Shown: one piece after another, positions 1 through 9,179 of the stretch
Layout: the number at the start of each line of letters is the position of its first letter
Position numbering within the stretch: the first letter of the stretch is position 1
NCBI RefSeq assembly: GCF_000177535.2
Contig: NC_015673.1
Coordinates: 2,480,001 to 2,544,000, forward strand
Origin: Corynebacterium resistens DSM 45100
GTDB lineage: Bacteria > Actinomycetota > Actinomycetes > Mycobacteriales > Mycobacteriaceae
DNA length: 64,000 nucleotides
Reading direction: 5' to 3'
Made by a program: the position numbers and the translations under genes
The notes under the pieces: generated by a model
The model's database searches: none
Seen by the model: the letters and a program-made list of their open reading frames with translations, nothing else
Told to the model about the DNA's origin: nothing

Positions 1-1
1 A

Positions 2-1030
2 GAAAACGTCAGCCTATTCCTGCGCTATGTCACTAAAGTCATTCAGCATTTAGGTCATGTGGTCGATGATTGGGTGACCATCAATGAACCCAACGTATTC
101 GCTACGCAAGCCTACCTCTTTCGCGAATCCCCTCCGGGGAAAGTAAGCTGGCCATCCCTCATCCGCACGTTGCGCAATATGGCGGTTGCGCACATTCAGG
201 CCTATCAACTCATCCACCAGCAATTGGATGGGCCTGATCGGAACATCAAGGTCGCGTTTGCACACCATGTTCGGGTATTCACACCGTTAAATCGAAAAAA
301 TCCCCTTCACCAGTTCTTTTCAGTATTCAACGAGTGGTCTTTCAACCGCGTAGTGGAAGAAGCATTCCTACTGGGAAAGTTCTCCCCAATTCTAGGAAGG
401 CCACGTAGTGCCATTACGCCCGGCCACTATGCTGACGCAATTGGAATAAATTACTATTCTCGGACCGCTGTGAAGGGGCTTTCTGATGGTACTTTCCCCA
501 ATGCAGACGTCAATGACCTGGGGTGGGAGATCTATCCTCAAGGGTTAGTTGACGTTTCAAACCGACTTAGCCGCACTTATCAACTGCCGATTTGGATCAC
601 AGAAAACGGCACCGCTGATGATGGCACCGGACAACCCGAAAGTGAAAGTTTTCGGTGCCGTTTTCTTATCGATCATCTCGGCGCTTTGTCCGCAGCCTGC
701 GCACACGGAACCCCGATCGAACGCTACTACCACTGGTGTTTCGTGGATAACTGGGAATGGACAGAGGGCATGGCACAACGGTTTGGCATTGTGGGCATGG
801 ATCCCAAAACCTTGAATCGAGTGGTTAAGCCTAGTGGCTATTTGATGCGAGACATTATTCGCCACGGCGGAATTACCCCGGAAATTCGCGAGAAATACAC
901 AGAACCCGGCGGGTATCGCAGGGGTGTGAAATTAAGTCAGCCGGGATCACACCATCGCAAGACTCTAGGCAATGGCGAAAATACAACAGGACCTTCAGCC
1001 CATTACACGAGGGGACATTCCGATGACTAA
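2..1030 (+). CDS. Glycoside hydrolase family 1 (beta-glucosidase / 6-phospho-beta-glucosidase type), 5'-truncated by the window
   Basis: The reading frame is open from base 2, so the gene begins before the window. The GTG at 59 is an internal valine. The first visible residues run into the GH1 acid/base motif TINEPN, and the nucleophile motif ITENG lies near base 600 (IWITENGTADD). The late WSLxDNWEW-type element appears as CFVDNWEW. These are the two catalytic glutamates of retaining family 1 glycosidases, which cleave beta-linked glucosides or phosphoglucosides in the cytoplasm. No signal peptide can be judged because the N-terminus is missing. The stop overlaps the start of the transporter gene at 1023, so the two are probably cotranscribed for uptake and cleavage of a beta-glycoside. 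The substrate is not readable from sequence. Confidence 0.9.
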   Translation, partial: ENVSLFLRYVTKVIQHLGHVVDDWVTINEPNVFATQAYLFRESPPGKVSWPSLIRTLRNMAVAHIQAYQLIHQQLDGPDRNIKVAFAHHVRVFTPLNRKNPLHQFFSVFNEWSFNRVVEEAFLLGKFSPILGRPRSAITPGHYADAIGINYYSRTAVKGLSDGTFPNADVNDLGWEIYPQGLVDVSNRLSRTYQLPIWITENGTADDGTGQPESESFRCRFLIDHLGALSAACAHGTPIERYYHWCFVDNWEWTEGMAQRFGIVGMDPKTLNRVVKPSGYLMRDIIRHGGITPEIREKYTEPGGYRRGVKLSQPGSHHRKTLGNGENTTGPSAHYTRGHSDD

Positions 1031-2531
1031 TCCCACACGAAAAAGCGCTACACTTTCGCCCACGTCGGATACTCAATCATCAGGGTCGGATACTCAGTCA
1101 TCAGGCCAGCCCGTCAATTCACCTCAGATTCTTGCCGAGAACCTAGAAATTCAACGTCCGAAAGTAACAAAGGGCTGGATAAGCCGCTACGGGCTAGCCT
1201 ACTTCGGCTCTTGCGTGGGATGGGCGGGGCCTTCACAGCTACTGCTGGGCAACCAATTGATGCTCATGCGACCCGACGACAAGGAGACCGCGCTCTCGCT
1301 GATCATGATGCTCGGCGGGGCTGCGATGGTCGTCACCAGCCTGGTCACGGGGTTGCTAAGCGACCGAACACGAAGCAAGTGGGGGCGGCGAATGCCCTGG
1401 GTTCTTGCGGGGTCAACACTTTGTTCGCTTTGCCTTGTCTACGCCCCGACCGCCCCGAACTTCTTACTTTTGGTCATCATGTGGGGCGTGTTCCAAGTGA
1501 GCATGGCGTTTGTCACCAACAACTTGCTCACGATCGGCCCCGACGTTGCACCGCCCAGCCAGTACGGAACAATTTCCGGGGTATTAGGGGCAAGCTACAC
1601 GCTCGGTCTCGTAGCGGGAACAGTCCTCGCTTCTTCACTCAACATTAAATCTGCGTATTGGGCAATCGCCTTCGTGCTAATCGTCACCACCGTACAAATG
1701 AGATTCGGTTCCGCGCTGCGGGTAATCCTCCATGCTGAACGCCAGGCCTTCGAACCCCATGACGTTTTTGATTTGACGCCAGCGGAGTTCCGCCTCTCCC
1801 ACCCGACCGAAGACACCGCACTTTCCGCTGACCCATCCACTACCGGCTCTCCCACTGCCGCACATTCGCTCACAGTCACACATTCCCCCTCCGTCGATTC
1901 GCCATCCGCCGATTCGCCCTCGGCACATTCCCCCTCCGCCGATTCGCCCTCCTCAGCGGATGCTCGTTCTTACCGCGACTATTGGTGGATCTTTGGATCG
2001 CGTTTCGTCATCCACCTCGGCAACTTCACTGCGTTGTTTTACCTGCTGTTTTATCTCGCCGATCACCTCAAAGTCAGTGATCCGAATGGGGGCGTGATGA
2101 TGCTGACCATCATCTTCGCAGGTTGCACCGTAGCCACCAGCATCATCAGTGGCTCGCTATCGGATCGCATGGGCAAGCGAAAAATCTTCGTCATCTTGAG
2201 CGCCAGCGCCATCGCTGTAGCCACGCTGCTCATGGCTTTTGCACAGAACATGATCACTGTCATCATCGCAGCGATCATCCTCGGTCTAGCGTGGGGTGTT
2301 TTCTCTTCGGTAGATCAAGCCCTCATCAATGAAGCGCTGCCCAGCGAGAAAAACCGTTCCCGCGATATCTCAATCATGACACTTACCGTGGGCATCTCTA
2401 ACATGATCGCGGGAGGGGTTGCGGCCCTAGCGCTGCATCACTTGGGTGGCTATCCAGGGCTGTACGGATTGTGTGCCGCGGTGAGCTTGATCGGAACCCT
2501 GCTGGTCATTCCCGTTCGCAGTTCCTCCTAA
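1023..2531 (+). CDS. MFS transporter, sugar/glycoside (SLC45/GPH-like) type
   Basis: This polytopic membrane protein of about 502 residues carries the major facilitator loop motif LLSDRTRSKWGRRMPW between the second and third helices, and a matching LSDRMGKRK in the second half. That pattern is usual for sucrose/glycoside-type facilitators. An upstream in-frame ATG at 972 exists, but the ATG at 1023 is preceded by GAGGGG at good spacing and overlaps the stop of the glycosidase gene, so I chose 1023. The central cytoplasmic loop is unusually long and contains a Ser-Pro-Asp/His repeat (bases 1881-1952). The neighbour suggests import of a beta-glycoside; the substrate is inferred only from context. 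Confidence 0.85.
   Translation: MTNPTRKSATLSPTSDTQSSGSDTQSSGQPVNSPQILAENLEIQRPKVTKGWISRYGLAYFGSCVGWAGPSQLLLGNQLMLMRPDDKETALSLIMMLGGAAMVVTSLVTGLLSDRTRSKWGRRMPWVLAGSTLCSLCLVYAPTAPNFLLLVIMWGVFQVSMAFVTNNLLTIGPDVAPPSQYGTISGVLGASYTLGLVAGTVLASSLNIKSAYWAIAFVLIVTTVQMRFGSALRVILHAERQAFEPHDVFDLTPAEFRLSHPTEDTALSADPSTTGSPTAAHSLTVTHSPSVDSPSADSPSAHSPSADSPSSADARSYRDYWWIFGSRFVIHLGNFTALFYLLFYLADHLKVSDPNGGVMMLTIIFAGCTVATSIISGSLSDRMGKRKIFVILSASAIAVATLLMAFAQNMITVIIAAIILGLAWGVFSSVDQALINEALPSEKNRSRDISIMTLTVGISNMIAGGVAALALHHLGGYPGLYGLCAAVSLIGTLLVIPVRSSS
1881..1952 (+). repeat. In-frame tandem repeat encoding a SPSADSPS-type linker
   Basis: A unit of roughly 26 bases reading CATTCCCCCTCCG... followed by GATTCGCC is repeated with small changes. 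It encodes SPSVDSPSADSPSAHSPSADS in the central loop of the MFS transporter. The low-complexity hydrophilic linker looks like slippage expansion rather than a folded domain. Confidence 0.75.
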
Positions 2532-2603
2532 CCGCACTCGCGTAACCCAACTTGCCTAACCCCACCCGAGTAGCCTCACTCGCGTAGCCCCACTCGTTGA
2601 AAC

Positions 2604-5288
2604 CTATCGCTTCGCTGAAATCTCACCATTAGACATCTGCTGAATTTCGCCCGAGTTGAACGCATGTTCTAGCTTCTCGCCCTCCACATCAAACGTCGGC
2701 AGAATCTTGTCCAACCACTTGGGCATGTACCAAGTCCACCGCCCATGCAGAATCATGAGGGCGGGGATCGCAGTCATGCGGATAAAGAAGGCGTCGAACA
2801 AAACCCCAGCACCCAGTGCAAAACCGAAGATCTGAATGAACGGCAGAGGCTGGAACACAAAGCTAGCGAACACTCCAATCATGATGAGCGCCGCAGCAGT
2901 GACCACGCGCGCGCCCAGGCCGAAGCCGAAAATCACTGAGTCCTCCGTCGGCGTGTAGACGGAACCCTTCGCGGCGCGCTTCGATTCGTGAATAAACCGC
3001 TCACGCATCCGCGAAACAATGAACACTTGATAATCCATCGCCAGCCCAAACGTCACACCGATGAGGAAGATTGGCATGAAGCTGATCAAGGGTCCGGGTG
3101 AACTCCACAATCCCCACAGGCCCTTTTGCCATACAAGCACTGTGACGCCGAAAGCCGCACCGACACTGAGGAGGAAACCGGCCGCTGCCATCACTGGAAC
3201 GAGGAGGCTGCGGAAAACCATGAGCAAGAGCAGCAGTGCCAGACCAACGACCAACCCGAGGTAGATGGGCATAGCTTCCTTGAGCTTGTCTGTCACATCC
3301 TGCTGGATCGGAGTGAAACCGGTGATGCCGATATCTGTGCCGGTGGCAGATTCAATCATTTTCTGCTGCGAACGCAATCCGTGGATCAACTGCACTGTGC
3401 GCTCATCGATAGGGCCGCCGTTGGGCGTGACCAAAATCTGAGCTGTCGTGCCGTCCGGGGATAGACCTACGAGCTGGGCATGTTTGACGTCTGAGTTATT
3501 GTTCAGCTCCCCCACGGCATAAATGAATGCCGCAGAGCGGGCAGCCTGGACACGGGGGTCTGCTGGTTTATCCGGGGTGGATGCGTTCTGACCCTGCTGC
3601 CCATTTCCACTGTGCTGGTTCTGCTGAGCGTTTAACCCCTGTTGGGCTTCCCCGCCCTGGATCTTCTGCTGCGCTTGTTGCAACTGAGCTAAGACATATG
3701 GACGCAGGGCCTCGGAATCCTCCCGCACGTTCGTCGCATTAACTAGCACCAAGAACGGAGCATTGCGCCCGCCACCGAATCCTTCTGCCGTTAGATCAGC
3801 AGCCTTGCGCTGGGTGCTATCGACGTTTGAAGTCGAATCCGAAGGCAGCGAAAGCTGAAGATCCATCGCGGGAACAGTCAACGCAGCGAGGCAAGCCATA
3901 ACCAAAGCGAGCATCAGTCCCGGCACGCGGTGAACAAGCTTGACCCACTTCATACTGAGTCCTTCACGTTCCGCCGAGTGCTTAACTCCGCCGCGCACAG
4001 CCGCGCCATATGCTTCCCCAGCTTCCCCCTGCGCGCTGAGCCTACCGCCCTGCACGCTGAGCCTACCGCCCTTCGCGCGCGAGAATTTCCGCGCTATGCC
4101 CCTTCGGTTATCCTCCACCGCGGAAGCATCCAGCTGAGGTGCATCAGCGTTGGCGGCCAGCGTGGCGTCCTTCCTAAAAAGCCGACCGGAAAAGATGCCG
4201 ACCAAAGCAGGAAGCAGAGTAAGTGCCACCAACACCGCCACGAAAACAAACGCGGCGGCCGAATAGCCCATATAGGCCAGGAAAGGAATCCCCGCCAGGC
4301 GCAACCCAAGCAGCGCGATAATCACGGTGAGCCCCGCAAATACCACCGCAGAGCCGGCTGTACCCGTGGCCAAACCAATGGCATCTGGTTTGGAACGCCC
4401 GCGCCTTAGTTCATCGCGATAGCGCGACATGATGAACAGCGCATAATCAATGCCCACGGCTAGGCCAATCATCACGCCCAGGGTTGGGGTCATCGAGTTC
4501 AGCGGACCGAACGCCGTAGCGCCCACGGTCAGCAGCGCACCAATTCCCACACCAATGATCGCAGTGATCAATGGCAGCCCCGCAGCTATCAACGAGCCGA
4601 AGGTGACAAACAAGATGATCAGCGCGACGATCACACCTGCAATCTCACTGATGGGTTCCACGGCGATAGGGTCGCCGAAACCGGGCCCGCCGACCTCCAC
4701 GGTCAAGCCCGCATCGCGGGATTTCGAGATGGCATCATAGACCGCCTGCCGGTCCTCATCGGTCACGTCGGCGGGCAACTCCACGTCATAACTGAAGGTA
4801 GAAATACCCGTGCGCCCATCCGCGGACCACGTCCGTAAATTATCGGCATCGACCCGCGCAGTTTGTTCCGGCAACCCCTGTTCCGTGAGCTGCTTGACCA
4901 GCCGCTTTTCCAATCCCGCGTTCATGGTGACCGGGTTGTGGAATCGCATCGTATCGCCCAGCTGTGGCACGTGATCTTTGACGTGCTGAACAGTTTCGTC
5001 CATGGCTTTCATGTATTGCGGTTCATCCAACCGATGCCCTTCAGGGGCCTGGAACACCACATTGACATCGGCGGAAGCCGCGGGATTCTTCGTCCCTGGG
5101 AACTTCTCCATCAACGTTTCCGTCGCGTGTGTGGTGGGCATGTCGCTAATTTCGAAAAGGTCGTTGAACCCCTTCTGGAACGTCAAAGCTGTGCCGGCGA
5201 CAGCAGCAAGGGTAACGAGCCAGAAGATAAGAACCGTCCATTTATGGAGGAACGACCAGCGGCCAGTATGGAAGAGGAATTTAGCCAC
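2604..5288 (-). CDS. MMPL/RND-family membrane exporter
   Basis: At about 894 residues this has the MmpL/YdfJ-type layout: an N-terminal helix, a periplasmic-side domain, a first bundle of five or six helices (around residues 205-365), a cytoplasmic loop, and a second set repeating the plan. In each half the proton-relay segment shows as GIDYALFIMSRYRDELRRG and AMDYQVFIVSRMRERF, the conserved Asp-Tyr pair of the family. Such proteins export lipids or drugs with proton motive force. The start codon is GTG with AAGG upstream. The cytoplasmic loop holds a small duplicated segment (GGRLSVQ/GGRLSAQ). The gene is divergent from the Nudix-LOG gene and convergent with the MFS gene. The substrate is unknown. 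Confidence 0.88.
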   Translation of the reverse strand: MAKFLFHTGRWSFLHKWTVLIFWLVTLAAVAGTALTFQKGFNDLFEISDMPTTHATETLMEKFPGTKNPAASADVNVVFQAPEGHRLDEPQYMKAMDETVQHVKDHVPQLGDTMRFHNPVTMNAGLEKRLVKQLTEQGLPEQTARVDADNLRTWSADGRTGISTFSYDVELPADVTDEDRQAVYDAISKSRDAGLTVEVGGPGFGDPIAVEPISEIAGVIVALIILFVTFGSLIAAGLPLITAIIGVGIGALLTVGATAFGPLNSMTPTLGVMIGLAVGIDYALFIMSRYRDELRRGRSKPDAIGLATGTAGSAVVFAGLTVIIALLGLRLAGIPFLAYMGYSAAAFVFVAVLVALTLLPALVGIFSGRLFRKDATLAANADAPQLDASAVEDNRRGIARKFSRAKGGRLSVQGGRLSAQGEAGEAYGAAVRGGVKHSAEREGLSMKWVKLVHRVPGLMLALVMACLAALTVPAMDLQLSLPSDSTSNVDSTQRKAADLTAEGFGGGRNAPFLVLVNATNVREDSEALRPYVLAQLQQAQQKIQGGEAQQGLNAQQNQHSGNGQQGQNASTPDKPADPRVQAARSAAFIYAVGELNNNSDVKHAQLVGLSPDGTTAQILVTPNGGPIDERTVQLIHGLRSQQKMIESATGTDIGITGFTPIQQDVTDKLKEAMPIYLGLVVGLALLLLLMVFRSLLVPVMAAAGFLLSVGAAFGVTVLVWQKGLWGLWSSPGPLISFMPIFLIGVTFGLAMDYQVFIVSRMRERFIHESKRAAKGSVYTPTEDSVIFGFGLGARVVTAAALIMIGVFASFVFQPLPFIQIFGFALGAGVLFDAFFIRMTAIPALMILHGRWTWYMPKWLDKILPTFDVEGEKLEHAFNSGEIQQMSNGEISAKR
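4036..4078 (-). repeat. Short tandem repeat inside the MMPL cytoplasmic loop
   Basis: Two copies of a unit beginning CTGAGCCTACCGCCCT (plus-strand reading), about 21 bases apart, encode the duplicated GGRLS(V/A)QG segment. This is an in-frame expansion in a loop, with no evidence of a separate function. Confidence 0.6.
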
Positions 5289-5535
5289 GAAAGAGCCTTG
5301 TCCTTTACTGGGGGTTGTTGGTGTGCAGGGGCGAAATAGGCAATAGCGGACAGTTCCACAATCGCCCGAATTTCTTCACGCGTAACCAACCTTAGTGGTC
5401 TACTCAGACAGCGCCGAAACAGTCGCCCCTTCCCACGGAGTAAGCTTCGGCACTGAGGAGACCGCGACGCATCGCTTCGCGGGCATTCACCAGCCATTTT
5501 GTAATGCGGATAAAGGAAAGGGCGTAAGAATCGAC

Positions 5536-6522
5536 GTGACTGCGGACGTGATCAAAGTGTGCGCGGTAGTTATCCAAGATCCTGATGGTCGTCTGCTATG
5601 CGTACGCAAGCAAGGCTCCCAGTTCTTCATGCAACCGGGTGGCAAGCCCGAAGCCGGGGAAACTAGCCAGCAAACGGTCATTCGCGAGGTGAGGGAAGAG
5701 CTCGGCGTCGAGCTACAGGAGGAAAAGTTACGTTTTCTTGGCGTTCATTCAGCGCAGGCCGCGAACGAGCACGGCTTCACCGTCCAATCCACGCTGTTTT
5801 CCCATCCGTACACCGAAGCGTGCGCACGCATTTCCGAAGGCCAGGCCGAAATTACGGAAGTCGCTTGGTTTTCTTTGGATGACGCCGCCGAGCGTTCCGA
5901 GGCCCTCGCGCCCCTGTTGCGGGAGCGCATTATCCCCGCGATCACAAGGCGGATTAATTCCGTGGCGGTGTTCACGGGTGCCCGTCCCGGGGTGAACGAA
6001 AAGTATGTGCAAATGGCGCAGGAGTTCGGGCGCCAGCTGGCATATCGAGGGCTGACCTTGATTTATGGTGGCGGCAAAGTTGGCCTGATGGGCGCGGTTG
6101 CGGATGCAGCTTTGGAAGCTGGCGGTCACGTGGTGGGTGTGATTCCGCAGCACTTGGTGGATGGTGAGGTCGCCCACCCCGGTTTGACGGAACTGCACGT
6201 GGTGGACAATATGCTGCAGCGCAAACAGATGATGGCTGAGCTATCGGATGCATTCGTAGCGCTACCCGGTGGCACCGGCACACTCGATGAGGTCTTCGAC
6301 GTATGGACCGGCCAGCAGTTGGGTACGCATCGGAAGCCCATCGCATTGTGCGGTTCGTCGTTCTGGCAACCACTGGTGGAAAGCCTGGGGACCATGGCTG
6401 CCGAGGGGTTCATCCGGCAAACGGATATCGATTCGCTGATTGTCAGCGATGGGGCAAAGGAAACGCTTTCGGCTTGCGAGGTTTGGCAACCGCAGAGACC
6501 GCGCTGGGCGCAGCGCTCGTGA
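5536..6522 (+). CDS. Nudix hydrolase - LOG family fusion protein
   Basis: Two domains lie in one 328-residue chain. Residues 1-135 carry a complete Nudix box (GGKPEAGE at 35-42 followed by REVREELGV), the metal-binding motif for hydrolysing nucleoside diphosphates linked to X. Residues 142-328 are a LOG/TIGR00730-type Rossmann domain with YGGGKVGLMG, LQRKQMM and the PGGTGTLDE signature. LOG proteins release bases from nucleoside 5'-monophosphates (cytokinin-activating type). The frame is open back to a GTG at 5395, but those 47 residues resemble untranslated DNA, so I chose the GTG at 5536 with AAGGAAAG about 15 nt upstream; the start is uncertain. The gene diverges from the MMPL gene. The fusion suggests sequential nucleotide sanitising. 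Confidence 0.85.
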   Translation: MTADVIKVCAVVIQDPDGRLLCVRKQGSQFFMQPGGKPEAGETSQQTVIREVREELGVELQEEKLRFLGVHSAQAANEHGFTVQSTLFSHPYTEACARISEGQAEITEVAWFSLDDAAERSEALAPLLRERIIPAITRRINSVAVFTGARPGVNEKYVQMAQEFGRQLAYRGLTLIYGGGKVGLMGAVADAALEAGGHVVGVIPQHLVDGEVAHPGLTELHVVDNMLQRKQMMAELSDAFVALPGGTGTLDEVFDVWTGQQLGTHRKPIALCGSSFWQPLVESLGTMAAEGFIRQTDIDSLIVSDGAKETLSACEVWQPQRPRWAQRS

Positions 6523-6599
6523 TCTCCACGATTGACCGACCTATACGCGCGGATGCCAGCTGCAGGAACTTCCCGGCTAGCCCCTCCCGCGTTTCCCGA

Positions 6600-6639
6600 G
6601 TAATTACAGGTTGATCTGGGTAATTACAGGTTGATCTGG
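6600..6639. repeat. 20-bp tandem duplication at the lipase 3' end
   Basis: The block GTAATTACAGGTTGATCTGG occurs twice back to back (6600-6619 and 6620-6639). It covers the last lipase codons (QINL plus stop), so the final codons and the stop are repeated just beyond the actual stop. It looks like a recent replication-slippage event. Confidence 0.85.
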
Positions 6640-8165
6640 TCGCGAATCCGGGCAATACCACCAGGTTGTGGCTGATGAGCCTTGGGGTTCTTCGGGGCCG
6701 GTTTCACTTGGGTCAATGCGCCTAAGTTATTGCCTCGCGGGATATGCCCGCAGCTAGTGGGCGCTGGTCGGCCTGCGAAGCGATCCATCAACCACACTGT
6801 GGCTTCGGGGTACCAGAGCGCGAAGGCACTGGTATGGGGCAGCAGCTCGTACTCGCGGTACAGCACGCGATTGCCCGCGCTGCAGTACTTATGGGCAATG
6901 GAGCGCACATCCCCGGTGACCATCACGCCATCGCCCTTACCAATGCCACGAGGTCCAGGCATCGTACCGTCTACGAAGCCACCGTTCGTTTGCCCGATCA
7001 TGAAAGGCATTTTTGGATTGGGCGCTAGGTTCATATTCACCTTATTCAACACATCCACGAGTCCAGGCACCGAGCGCGGATCCTTGTACTCAGGCTTGAA
7101 CATGGATTCGTAGGTGATGCCACCAAATTGGGCGTGAACTTCGAACAACGAGGCATTTCGCAGCTTCGTCATGATTCGTTTTCCATAAGGGGATAAGTAC
7201 GGATCGAGGTCTAGATCGTACGCCCGGGCAAGCCCCGTAACAGCCATGGGCAGCACACCTGCCCACAGCGGGCTGCCGTTGATGTATTTCACATCGTGAA
7301 TAGGGTTAACCAAGGTACCGCCGGTAGCCGCACCGACAAGGTTAGGCTGCAGATCGGGCGCGTATTTCGGCGCTAGCTGTGCGGCCCAATTTGTCGCAAT
7401 AGCTCCGCCGGAGTAGCCGAGCAAACCTACCTTTGCTTTAGCACCGAGGCGCAGCCGCTTCGAATTCAATGCTGCACGGATTCCATCCAGCGTGACCTGA
7501 CCGTATTCGGGACCGGCTGCGAAATCGGCCTTCTGGCCTTCGATATCTGGAATTGCAACGGAGTAGCCCTGTGCCAAGAACGGGATAAGGACCGCTGTCT
7601 CCATTCCACTGGAGAACGTCCCTAGTGCGAGATCGCCTTCGATCGCGCGCGACGGCGAGTGCTCCGGATTAAGGGAGTCATAGACCGAGTGGTAGCTGAC
7701 CAACTTGCCGTTGGGCTTGCCATTGGGCCGAACTACCGATGTGACGCCCACGCTCGGCCGACCTTGCGCATCTGTAGTTCGGTAGCGAATCTGGATCACG
7801 TTGACCGGAAGCTTTAGACCGAGTGCATGATAAGAAATTCGCCGTTGCCCGAGGATGTCTCCCGGCTTAAATTCCTTGAGGTCTCGATCCTCGTGGTAAA
7901 AGGCCGGGTTGGACTGGCGAATGGATGCGCCGCCCAGTGGCGTTCCCGCCATCGGTCCTTGGTAACGCAAACCACTTTGCGTTCTGGTGTTCGGAGGGAT
8001 CGGGACAACTGTGTTGGGGTTTGGGTCACTTTGGACCTTGACGTGAGGGGGTGTGGGGCTTGCTGCCCACGCGGAAGGTGATTCTGCACTCGGCAACACT
8101 GAAGGAATCACAACTCCCGCTGCCGTCGTGACCGTCGCGAGCGCGGTCGTAAGAAGCCGCTTCAT
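6624..8165 (-). CDS. Secreted lipase (secretory LIP family, alpha/beta hydrolase)
   Basis: The 513-residue product begins with a signal peptide (MKRLLTTALATVTTAAGVVIP, cleavage probably near AWAAS). It is an alpha/beta hydrolase with the nucleophile elbow GYSGG, a likely catalytic Asp in NGGFVDGTMP and a His in LLPHTSAF. This pattern is that of the PF03583 secretory lipases common in lipid-requiring corynebacteria and mycobacteria. The start is well supported by AAGGAG six bases before the ATG. The role is release of fatty acids from host triglycerides outside the cell, which fits a lipophilic lifestyle. The C-terminal tail is Pro/Lys/Gln-rich. The gene is convergent with the Nudix-LOG gene. 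Confidence 0.88.
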   Translation of the reverse strand: MKRLLTTALATVTTAAGVVIPSVLPSAESPSAWAASPTPPHVKVQSDPNPNTVVPIPPNTRTQSGLRYQGPMAGTPLGGASIRQSNPAFYHEDRDLKEFKPGDILGQRRISYHALGLKLPVNVIQIRYRTTDAQGRPSVGVTSVVRPNGKPNGKLVSYHSVYDSLNPEHSPSRAIEGDLALGTFSSGMETAVLIPFLAQGYSVAIPDIEGQKADFAAGPEYGQVTLDGIRAALNSKRLRLGAKAKVGLLGYSGGAIATNWAAQLAPKYAPDLQPNLVGAATGGTLVNPIHDVKYINGSPLWAGVLPMAVTGLARAYDLDLDPYLSPYGKRIMTKLRNASLFEVHAQFGGITYESMFKPEYKDPRSVPGLVDVLNKVNMNLAPNPKMPFMIGQTNGGFVDGTMPGPRGIGKGDGVMVTGDVRSIAHKYCSAGNRVLYREYELLPHTSAFALWYPEATVWLMDRFAGRPAPTSCGHIPRGNNLGALTQVKPAPKNPKAHQPQPGGIARIRDQINL

Positions 8166-8592
8166 GGCGTTCTCCTTCTAACGAGAAATGAAACAAGTGA
8201 GGGGTGCTAGGCAGATAGAGGGGCAAGTGATCAGCTTGATTCCCATCGGCCTTGTGCTGACACTAACGCTTCGTGATCGCGACGGACAGTGGAACTTAAG
8301 ATTTTCTTTCCCAAGAACTATTGTTCAACAGTTTCTTCCCAGTTCACACGGTGGATCTTGAAGTGCCCCGGGGGGAAACCGCCACTACCCCCGTCGAAGC
8401 TACGAAAATACAGCGTTTAATAAGGGTTTATTCGCCAGTCGGAAGAATTTTAAAGCCTCTTTAGATGACAGCACATCTACAATCACCCACTTTCAAAGAC
8501 CTCTATTGACATTATTGTTCAACAACAGAGCCTGATGAAACCTCATGGCACTCGACTAGAAGTAGCGCAACGTGACAGGCGAGGAAATAGAG
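8166..8592. other. Intergenic region upstream of the lipase gene
   Basis: No convincing gene. It should contain the lipase promoter on the minus strand. Two copies of the odd palindrome TTGTTCAACA lie at 8321-8330 and 8515-8525 (the second as TTGTTCAACAA); the same word recurs upstream of the secreted-protein gene at 47819. Confidence 0.5.
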
Positions 8593-8635
8593 AAACCCCG
8601 GGAGCATCGAAACCACATCGATACTCCCGGGGTTT
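8593..8635 (-). terminator. Intrinsic terminator after tRNA-Ser(CGA)
   Basis: A strong hairpin has arms AAACCCCGGGAG (8593-8604) and CTCCCGGGGTTT (8624-8635), followed on the minus strand by a T-rich run. It sits ten bases after the tRNA 3' end. Confidence 0.85.
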
Positions 8636-8645
8636 AAAAGAAATT

Positions 8646-8734
8646 TGGCGGTGGCGGGGGGATTTGAACCCCCGGTTGCTATTAACAACACTCGCTTTCG
8701 AGGCGAGCACCTTCGGCCACTCGGACACGCCACC
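8646..8734 (-). tRNA. tRNA-Ser (anticodon CGA)
   Basis: The 89-nt serine-type tRNA has a long variable arm. The acceptor stem GGTGGCG pairs with CGCCACC, with discriminator G and encoded CCA. The anticodon loop is CTCGAAA, giving CGA, which reads UCG serine codons. The T-loop is GGTTCAAATCC. Confidence 0.96.
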
Positions 8735-8833
8735 ATCGGGTTTTTGACCACACAGCTAGATCAAATCAGCTAAGTAAGCCGTGAACCTCGAACAAGAATA
8801 ACACTGGCGGTCCGATGCGCGAAAAAGGGCCAA

Positions 8834-8998
8834 CTAGTTGTTATCGCCCAGTGCGCTATCGAGGCCCTTGTTCAGGCCGTCCTTGGCCTTGTCAGCCTTA
8901 TCGCCATCCAGCTTGCCGTCGATAACCTTATCGCCCTGCTCCTGGATCTTGTCGCGGTGCTCGCCAGCCAAATCCTTTGCCTTGTCCATGAAACCCAT
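8834..8998 (-). CDS. Small MT0933/Rv0909-type antitoxin-like protein
   Basis: A 54-residue, highly charged protein begins MGFMDKAKDLAGEHRDKIQE and is full of KDK/GDKAD repeats. It is preceded by GGAGAA at good spacing to the ATG. The composition and start resemble the PF14013 family (M. tuberculosis Rv0909/MT0933, annotated as an antitoxin). No toxin gene lies next to it: the upstream neighbour on the strand is tadA, about 180 bases away. A toxin-antitoxin role is therefore not supported here. A stress-type amphipathic protein (CsbD-like in composition) is an alternative. Confidence 0.75.
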   Translation of the reverse strand: MGFMDKAKDLAGEHRDKIQEQGDKVIDGKLDGDKADKAKDGLNKGLDSALGDNN

Positions 8999-9179
8999 GA
9001 GAGTTCTCCTTCAAAAAATCGGGTGCAAAATTCACAAGTAACGTTCGACCACGGGCACCCCACCTGAACTAGCGGTGTGCGCAGTCACGTTTTCCACCGT
9101 AGCGATTCTCACAGCATCGTGCAGCGCCAACCATCCAGCCCTATGTGGTGCCAACCGCCCAGCCCCCGTGCGCACGCCC

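Noticed and set aside
59..268. GTG at 59 as the start of the glycosidase
   Set aside because: The frame is open to base 2 and upstream codons continue the family pattern, so the gene is truncated by the window.
5395..5535. N-terminal extension of the Nudix-LOG protein
   Set aside because: The 47 extra codons begin at a GTG without a ribosome binding site and do not resemble the Nudix fold.
8834..8998. Toxin-antitoxin module
   Set aside because: The small protein resembles the MT0933 family, but no toxin gene adjoins it, so only the family resemblance is reported.
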